From positions 62,001 to 126,000 of the forward strand of contig JADJPH010000021.1 of assembly GCA_016713335.1 (NCBI GenBank): 64,000 nt of DNA, given 5' to 3'. This stretch comes from Candidatus Fredericiella danica (GTDB lineage: Bacteria > Chloroflexota > Anaerolineae > Caldilineales > Caldilineaceae). This document shows, piece by piece, positions 58,810 to 64,000 of this stretch; positions within the stretch are counted from its first letter, which is position 1, and the number at the start of each line of letters is the position of its first letter. A program made the translations under genes and the position numbers. Under the pieces are notes generated by a model. The model was not told where the DNA came from and ran no database searches. It was given only the letters and a program-made list of their open reading frames with translations.

Positions 58810-58854
58810 GGCCTTAGATCTAAGGCCGCCGTGCGCATCATGCGCACGGGCGGC
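58810..58854. repeat. 18-bp perfect palindrome followed by a second hairpin
   Basis: GGCCTTAGATCTAAGGCC (58810-58827) is fully self-complementary. Directly after it, GCCGCCGTGCGCA (58825-58837) pairs with 58841-58854 with one bulge. It lies downstream of the DinB-like gene and at the end of the LuxR stub, so it may end transcripts from both sides; no T run is present. Confidence 0.6.
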
Positions 58855-59022
58855 TTATGGTTGGCTCTGATGACCGCCCATGCCGCCAGAGCCTACTACC
58901 GAGCCGCCGGGGGCGCACACGAGGGTCAGGAGCGCTGAATGTGCCTGGTCAAGTTGTGCCCACAGTGCGGGACGCGGAACCAGGTTTTCACCTGAGAGCG
59001 GGACAAGACCGGCATCATCCAT
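58855..59022 (-). pseudogene. Truncated start of a MalT/LuxR-type regulator
   Basis: From ATG 59022, overlapping the end of the XRE-NB-ARC gene by eight bases, the frame reads MDDAGLVPLSGENLVPRPAL, WAQLDQAHSALLTLVCAPGG. This is the usual opening of large MalT-type LuxR ATPases (LVPRPxLxxxL...LTLVxAPAGFGKT). It is lost at the P-loop: SVVGSGGMGGHQSQP and a stop follow. Only 55 of about 900 residues remain. A breakpoint near 58900 joined the operon to unrelated DNA. Confidence 0.5.
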
Positions 59023-61570
59023 CGCCAACCTCGTGGTCATCGAGCACCGTGCGCAGGCGCGCATATTCGGCCTGCTCAAAAGGAGAAAGTGCGCGCTGCC
59101 CGGAACTGTGACGGAGCGACCAGGCTTCTTCGAACAACTTACGGGCAGCGTCCCGCGCCTGCCCAGGTTCAGCCAGTGCGAGCCAGGACTGCAACTGCAA
59201 GGCATTGGCGATTGCATGACGATCCCCGATGCTGCGGTAGTAGTCTAACGCAGCTTGGCTCCATTCGTGTGCCTGCTGCAGTGCACCGCACCGGTACGCC
59301 ACATTGGCCTGGACCAGCCAGGATTCGGCAAGATAGAATTGGTCGCCCAACGCTTCAAATTCGGCGGCACTCTCCTGCGCGATTTGCCTGGCTCGGTTCA
59401 AGTCGCCCTGGGCCAACAGCAACGCTGCCAGTTGCGATGCAATGTAGGCCGTGCGCCAGCGATCACTTTGGCACTGTGCGGCCGAATACGCGGTCTCCAG
59501 CCAGGGTTGCGCTGCCGTTAATGCGCCCATTTCAAAATGGGTGATGCCAATATTGGCGTTATTCATCACGTCGCTTTCCGGTGGGTCACCCAGGCTGACC
59601 GTGATGGCGAGTGATGCTTCGAACCATTGCAGCGCCTGGGAAAAATCACCCTGACAGCGTGCCGTGAGCGCCATGTTGTGTAGAATATCGGCTGCGCCCG
59701 CCACATCACCGAGCGCCTGGCGCAGCGCCAATCCTTCCTCGTGGTAACGCATGCCTTCGGCCAGGTTGCCTTGCTCGGTGGCAAGTGAGCCGGCGCCATT
59801 GAGCGCACGTGCGCGCTGCCGCCGGTAGAGTTCACCAGGCGGGCTTGTTGTGACCGGGCAGTTCAAGCTAGCTTCCAGCCAGGCGCTGCCTTCGCGCAGC
59901 AGACCCTGCCGATTCCAAAACCACCAGAGCCCGCTCGCCAGCGCAATCGCCGTTTCACCCATTTCTGCCGACAATGCAAAGCGCAGCGCCGCGCGGAAAT
60001 TGTCGATCTCGCTCCGCGCGCGTTGCATCCAAACCGCCTGTTCTTCACCCAGCAGCCCGGCGAAGACCTCCTGGGCAAAGCCGGCGAACCAGGTCGCGTG
60101 ACGTGCCTGTGTCGCAACCAGATCTGCCTGCGCCGACAATTGTTCACTGGCAAAGGCGCGCAGGGTTTCGAACATTGCAAAACGCTCCAGCGCAATGCTG
60201 TTGTCACATGGCTGATCCGTATAGATCAGGTTTGCGCGCAGCAACGCCTGCACCTCAATTCCACTGCCCTCGCACACCGCCCGCACAGCATCCAGGGTGA
60301 AACCGCCGGCAAAGACGCCCAACCGTGCCAGGACTCGCTGTTCCTGTGGAGAACAGAGTCGCACACTCCAGTCGATGGCCGCGTGCAGTGTGCGATGGCG
60401 CTCATCTACCCCGCGTTTGCTTTGGGTCAGCAGTGTGCTGGAGGGTTGATGCAGCCGGCGCGGGCTCACGATCTGTTGCAGAATTTCCTGGGGGGTGGAT
60501 GTACGCATCCGCGCGGCAGCCAACTCGATCGCCAGTGGCAAACCATCGAGTGCAACACAGAGACCGGCCACTGCCAGCGCATTTTCTTCATTCAGAGAAA
60601 ATTCAGGCGCTACGGCACGCGTGCGCTCCGCAAAGAGCTTGACCGCGGGCGTCTGCGCCAGTGCGGTGAGTGCTGGTAGATGGGCGAGGTTGGGCAGCAA
60701 CAGGGGGGGCACGGCAAGTTCGTATTCACTATAAAGATCCAGCGGGGTGCGGCTGGTGCACAGGAGTTTCAGTTGCGGCCCAGCGTGCAGCCAGGACAAG
60801 AATTCAGGCACTGCATCGAGCAAATGCTCACAATTGTCCAACACCAGCAGAAGTGCATGGGTGGACAAGTAATTGCGCACGGTGGTTGCCGGCGGCTGGT
60901 CAGCCGTGAGCGTGAGTTCGAGCGCAGTTGCCACTGCGGTGACCAGGTCTTCGCGGCGCTGAACCGGGGCCAGTGCGACCCAGGCGGCGCCGTGGGTGAA
61001 CTCGTCTGCCAGCCGGCGCCCCACTTCCAGCGCAAGCCGGGTCTTGCCAATTCCAGGGGCGCCGACCAGCGTCACGAGCCGGGCTTCACCCTGTAACAGC
61101 GCACAGGCGGTATCGATGGCATCCGCCCTGCCGATGATGGGCAACAATGGATTGGGGAGTTGATGAACGTGCATGCCGGTGAGCGTTAGCGTCGTGTCCG
61201 GCTCCAAGATCGTCTCGCTGACGGCAATACGTTGGTGCGTCTCATGGGTGACGGTGATCTTCACCGGGTCGCTGCCGTGGTCGCCTTCATGGCGGGCGGT
61301 GGCCGCCAGTTCCATAAACTGCGCCACCACAAGTGGCTCACGTTCGAGGTGCAGCGCCGGCACGAAGAGCGCGGCAAGGACGGTGAGATCGGGCAGGCGG
61401 CTGCCATTTTCTAGCCGTGCGATCTGCTCACGGCCATAGCCAACGGCGCGCCCTAGTTCGTCCTGAGTCAGGCGTGCGCGCTTACGGAGAAATTTGAGCG
61501 CCGCGCCGAAGGTGGCAAAAGCGGGCGGACCGGCCGGAAGTTGATTCATCATTGGGAGGGATTCTGTCAC
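59015..61570 (-). CDS. XRE-HTH NB-ARC-TPR (STAND) regulator
   Basis: An 851-residue signal-transduction ATPase. Domains: XRE-type HTH about 18-75 (FGAALKFLRKRARLTQDELG RAVGYG), a linker, NB-ARC about 145-430 with Walker A VTLVGAPGIGKTRLALEVGR, Walker B LLLVLDNCEHLLDAVP, TSRTPLDLYSE and DGLPLAIELAAARMRT (GLPLA motif), a winged-helix spacer, then 8-10 TPRs to the end (ALNGAGSLATEQGNLAEGMR and on). It senses a ligand through TPRs and ATP binding and probably controls transcription through the HTH. Start is GTG 61570, or ATG 61552. Its partner downstream is only a stub. Intact frame. Confidence 0.85.
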   Translation of the reverse strand: MTESLPMMNQLPAGPPAFATFGAALKFLRKRARLTQDELGRAVGYGREQIARLENGSRLPDLTVLAALFVPALHLEREPLVVAQFMELAATARHEGDHGSDPVKITVTHETHQRIAVSETILEPDTTLTLTGMHVHQLPNPLLPIIGRADAIDTACALLQGEARLVTLVGAPGIGKTRLALEVGRRLADEFTHGAAWVALAPVQRREDLVTAVATALELTLTADQPPATTVRNYLSTHALLLVLDNCEHLLDAVPEFLSWLHAGPQLKLLCTSRTPLDLYSEYELAVPPLLLPNLAHLPALTALAQTPAVKLFAERTRAVAPEFSLNEENALAVAGLCVALDGLPLAIELAAARMRTSTPQEILQQIVSPRRLHQPSSTLLTQSKRGVDERHRTLHAAIDWSVRLCSPQEQRVLARLGVFAGGFTLDAVRAVCEGSGIEVQALLRANLIYTDQPCDNSIALERFAMFETLRAFASEQLSAQADLVATQARHATWFAGFAQEVFAGLLGEEQAVWMQRARSEIDNFRAALRFALSAEMGETAIALASGLWWFWNRQGLLREGSAWLEASLNCPVTTSPPGELYRRQRARALNGAGSLATEQGNLAEGMRYHEEGLALRQALGDVAGAADILHNMALTARCQGDFSQALQWFEASLAITVSLGDPPESDVMNNANIGITHFEMGALTAAQPWLETAYSAAQCQSDRWRTAYIASQLAALLLAQGDLNRARQIAQESAAEFEALGDQFYLAESWLVQANVAYRCGALQQAHEWSQAALDYYRSIGDRHAIANALQLQSWLALAEPGQARDAARKLFEEAWSLRHSSGQRALSPFEQAEYARLRTVLDDHEVGDG

Positions 61571-61601
61571 AAAATGTCACCACTGCAAAGAGATCGAACC
61601 C

Positions 61602-61614
61602 TACAATGTGCGCC
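61602..61614 (+). promoter_or_regulatory. -10 hexamer placed for leaderless transcription
   Basis: TACAAT (61602-61607) is followed by the ATG at 61615, seven bases on, as with the SulP gene. There is no ribosome-binding site before that ATG. No clear -35. Confidence 0.4.
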
Positions 61615-61848
61615 ATGCCTTACCGCATGCGCTATCGCCACCTGATCATCGAAATGATCGACCGGCTGACCATTACAATCGAGCCTGCCGATCCGCGGAC
61701 GGACGAAGCGATGGCACGCGCTGCAACTGGGCTGAATTGTGAAGACGGCAATGGTTCGAGTGTGGCATTGGCCCTGGATGCGGACTCGGACAAGTTGGAT
61801 GCCGGTGCGGAACCCAACCTTGAGCTTCCTGGAGGAGAGAGTGTATGA
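61615..61848 (+). CDS. Small unrecognised protein coupled to the beta-helix protein
   Basis: A possible 77-residue protein, MPYRMRYRHLIIEMIDRLTI ... EPADPRTDEAMARAA, ending in an acidic tail (ALDADSDKLDAGAEPNLELP). I do not recognise it. The support is a -10-like TACAAT at leaderless distance and the ATGA overlap with the next gene, whose ribosome-binding site GGAGGAG lies inside this frame. Composition is like real protein but no homology can be claimed. It might be an upstream leader controlling the exoprotein. Confidence 0.4.
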   Translation: MPYRMRYRHLIIEMIDRLTITIEPADPRTDEAMARAATGLNCEDGNGSSVALALDADSDKLDAGAEPNLELPGGESV

Positions 61849-63415
61849 AAAGTCGCATGTTTCTGTTTGTATTGACGGTAATGCTGGCGGCGCTGGCGCG
61901 CGATGTGCGCACCGCCCGCGCTGCGGATGCGGTGGTTGGCAACGGCACCCCGGCAAGTTGTACGGAGGCTGCCTTCGATAGCGCCCTGGCGACCGCCAAT
62001 GCGGGTGGGGGGACTATCACTTTCAAGTGTGGCGCCAACCCCAAAACGATCGCGTTGACGGTAATCAAGGTTGTCAACCTGGCGAGTGTGACGATTGATG
62101 GCGGCAATCGCATCATCCTCAAGGCCGGCAACAATGAGCGCCACTTCTTCGCCGGGTCGGGCATCACCTTTCAGTTGCGTAACATCACGCTGCGGGACGG
62201 GAATTCCCTGGTGAGCGGCGGCGCGATAGAAGCCAGTGGGGCAACTGTCAGCTTGCGCAATGTGCAATTGCTCGACAATGCATCAGCCGTCACCGGCGGC
62301 GCCATCTACTGCTTTGACGGTGCGTTGACCATCGCCAACAGCCTATTGAAGAACAACACCGCACCCGATCTTGGGGGCGCCATCTACAATGACGGGTGTG
62401 CGTTGACGATTTCCGGCTCGACCTTTCAGGGCAATCAAGCGCGGGATGGCGGCGGTCTGTTCAACGCCATCGGTGGTCAGGCGGTGCTCGATGCCGTTAC
62501 GTTTGCCGCCAATACCGGCGGCTATGGCGGGGGCATTGAGAACAGTGGCGTCGTCACGGTGACCAACGGCATATTCGACGGGAACAGTGTGAAAGGCAGC
62601 GGCGGTGCACTATGGAACCTGGGCGGCACGGCCATTTTGCAGCGGACCACCGTGAGCAACAACCGCGCCTTTGAAGGTGGCGGCATCAATAGCTACGGCA
62701 ATCATCTCCAGTTGACCGATGTCAACATCGTTGACAATGTGGCGACAGGGACGCACGGCGGCGGTATTTATCACGCCGGTGGCACGATGCATTCATTACG
62801 AATGCCACGATCAGCAACAATCAGGCAAGCGACCCAACTGCCAACGGCGGCGGCGTCTATCAGAACTCAGACGATAACCTGGTCATGACCAATGTCACCC
62901 TGGCGAACAACCATGCTGGGGCTTTGGGTGGCGGCTTCTACCATTACGGCCGCTATGCTGTTCTCACCAATCTCACCATTTCCAACAACACTGCAGGGGC
63001 TGCTGGGGATGCCCTATACGAGGATTCCCCGATGACGCCCGAAAATCCGGGCGTCATCCAACTGGCCAATAGCGTGCTGTTGGGCAGCGCCAACAACTGT
63101 GACGGCGGCTTGTTCCAATCGCTGGGACACAACATCAGCAAAGGCACATGCGCTTCCCTCAGCGCTGGCTCTGACCAGGACAACTATGCAGGCAGCCTGA
63201 AATTGGAACCACTGGCGAACAACGGGGGGGCGTTTCTGATGCAGACGCGCCTGCCGCAAGCTGGCAGCCCGCTGATCAATGCGGCGGACACAGCCCTCTG
63301 CCCCGCCCGTGACCAACGGGGCGGCGCCCGCGTTGGCGGCTGCGACATTGGTACGGTGGAGTTTGGGGCATCCGTCCCGCGCTCGCTTTATCTGCCGGCT
63401 CTGATGCGACCGTAA
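61845..63415 (+). CDS. Secreted right-handed beta-helix (Pmp-like) protein, frameshifted
   Basis: An exported repeat protein. Signal peptide residues 1-27 (FLFVLTVMLAALARDVRTARA, then AADAVV cut region). Repeats of GGGAI/GGAIYxxGxxLTIxxSxFxxNxA at about 22-residue spacing form a parallel beta-helix of the polymorphic-membrane-protein type. One indel near 62790 breaks the frame; after repair the repeats continue FITNATISNNQASDPTANGG up to a choice-of-anchor-Q-like end (GSPLINAADTALCPARDQRG GARVGGCDIGTVEFG) and the tail SLYLPALMRP. About 523 residues. Likely an adhesin or surface stalk; the end may be a sorting tail. A long hairpin follows. Confidence 0.75.
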
Positions 63416-63421
63416 AGGTTG

Positions 63422-63463
63422 TTGCAGCGTCGCGGCGCCAGTGCCGGCGCCGCGACGCTGCAA
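63422..63463 (+). terminator. 18-bp hairpin after the beta-helix gene
   Basis: Arms 63422-63439 and 63446-63463 are perfect complements with a 6-base loop, 7 bases after the stop. C6 and A-rich sequence follow instead of a T run, so termination may need a factor. Confidence 0.7.
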
Positions 63464-63544
63464 TCCCCCCAAACAAAAAATCCTCACAAATATCCTCGTT
63501 TTAGTCACTATCACTGCCTGGCAATGTTGCTTATGCTAGGTGTG

Positions 63545-63573
63545 TTCCGGCCAGACACGCGGTCTGGCCGGAA
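63545..63573. repeat. 12-bp inverted repeat upstream of the ABC transporter gene
   Basis: TTCCGGCCAGAC (63545-63556) and its complement (63562-63573) flank a 5-base loop, about 65 bases before the next ATG. It may be a leader hairpin or an operator; a second, weaker function as terminator is possible. Confidence 0.55.
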
Positions 63574-63637
63574 ATAAGTCTTTTGCCAGGCTCTTGCGCA
63601 TTTTGTTCGCCGGCGTAACCAAATGGATGGAGTTTCT

Positions 63638-64000
63638 ATGTATAAGAACTTTCGCAAGATGATCGTGATCTACAAAGGATCCAGACGCGCACTGATCATA
63701 TCGCAGATACTGCTCTTTTTATCGGTTGCTACGAATCAGGTCATCATGGCGCTCAATGCGCGGTTGATCAATGAGGGTGTGCAAGCCAGCAACATCAATG
63801 TGGTGATCACCACCTCGATGTGGATGATCGGTTTGACTTTGGTGCTCACGGTGTTCAGCATAGGCAATGCGATTTATGCCGTGATGTTTGCTGAGGGCAC
63901 TGCCAACTTCCTACGCGTGAACACCTTTCGCAAGATTGAGACCTTTTCGTTTGGCAACCTGGATCGATTTCACACAGGCGATCTGCTGGTGCGGCTCACG
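63638..64000 (+). CDS. ABC transporter membrane-domain start, cut by the window end
   Basis: From ATG 63638 (GGAG 6 bases before) the frame stays open to the end: MYKNFRKMIVIYKGSRRALI, ISQILLFLSVATNQVIMALN, two transmembrane helices, then NVVITTSMWMIGLTLVLTVF and TANFLRVNTFRKIETFSFGN, FHTGDLLVRLT. The pattern LRxxxFxKIExFSFxxLDxFxTGDLLxRLT is the end of TM2 and the coupling helix of type IV (MsbA-like) half-transporters, so an ATPase domain is expected beyond the window. Substrate unknown. Confidence 0.8.
   Translation, partial: MYKNFRKMIVIYKGSRRALIISQILLFLSVATNQVIMALNARLINEGVQASNINVVITTSMWMIGLTLVLTVFSIGNAIYAVMFAEGTANFLRVNTFRKIETFSFGNLDRFHTGDLLVRLT

Overview
The window reads as chromosomal DNA of a free-living, GC-rich bacterium. 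The best guess is Chloroflexota (Anaerolineae/Caldilinea-like). Reasons: F420-type oxidoreductases (a DDN-fold protein and two LLM proteins), LysM/SH3b lipoproteins with Thr/Pro linkers, CHAT-TPR proteins, Pmp-type beta-helix exoproteins ending in a YLPALMRP tail, a TumAE toxin-antitoxin pair, and hairpin-rich intergenic repeats. There is no rRNA, tRNA or phage core, so the phylum call is inference from gene content only.

Layout. 0-3 kb: remains of a glycosyltransferase operon cut by a breakpoint, then small metabolic genes on the minus strand. 3.1-9.0 kb: a plus-strand run of MFS exporter, M20 peptidase, AbgT-type transporter and baeRF3 protein. 9.2-11.9 kb: membrane proteins and an F420-type reductase. 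11.9-12.9 kb: a 1-kb array of degenerate hairpin repeats. 13-15.2 kb: a SulP transporter and a nucleoside deaminase, convergent. 15.3-20.7 kb: a minus-strand operon of CHAT protease-like/TPR protein, SH3b-LysM lipoprotein, an unknown protein and an HEXXH metalloprotease; this is the most system-like novelty. 21.2-24.4 kb: membrane-anchored DtxR-FeoA regulator plus feoB. 24.4-31 kb: thioesterase, hybrid histidine kinase, LLM protein, nucleotidyltransferase, alpha-L-fucosidase. 31.3-36.4 kb: SDR, chromate transporter, a zinc exporter with its CzrA-type repressor and operator, and an aminotransferase. 37.2-42.7 kb: complete urease cluster ureABCEFGD. 42.7-47.6 kb: nitronate-monooxygenase-like protein, cold-shock protein with a leader terminator, rifampin phosphotransferase. 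47.7-51.7 kb: GT-C glycosyltransferase, Smr protein, two-component pair. 52-54.6 kb: TumAE module among structured repeats, then a glutamine-amidotransferase-like protein. 54.7-64 kb: alpha/beta hydrolase, LLM protein, nucleotidyltransferase, DinB-like protein, XRE-NB-ARC-TPR regulator, beta-helix exoprotein and the start of an ABC transporter.

A striking property is about 25 apparent one- or two-base indels that break otherwise well-conserved reading frames; many other genes (ureC, GH29, chrA, the CDF exporter) are intact. Most breaks are repaired by one base, often in short homopolymers or GC runs, so I treat them mainly as assembly or sequencing indels. Coordinates below span the reconstructed genes and give the break positions. 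Distinct from these are true breakpoints, where the first codons of an operon gene run into unrelated sequence (822-954, 24429-24515, 58855-59022).

Regulation is partly visible: a CzrA-like operator on a near-consensus promoter, a tumAE promoter whose -10 lies inside an inverted repeat, a terminator hairpin in the csp leader, -10 hexamers placed for leaderless transcription, and a shared roughly 51-bp promoter-like element before ureA and the amidotransferase-like gene.
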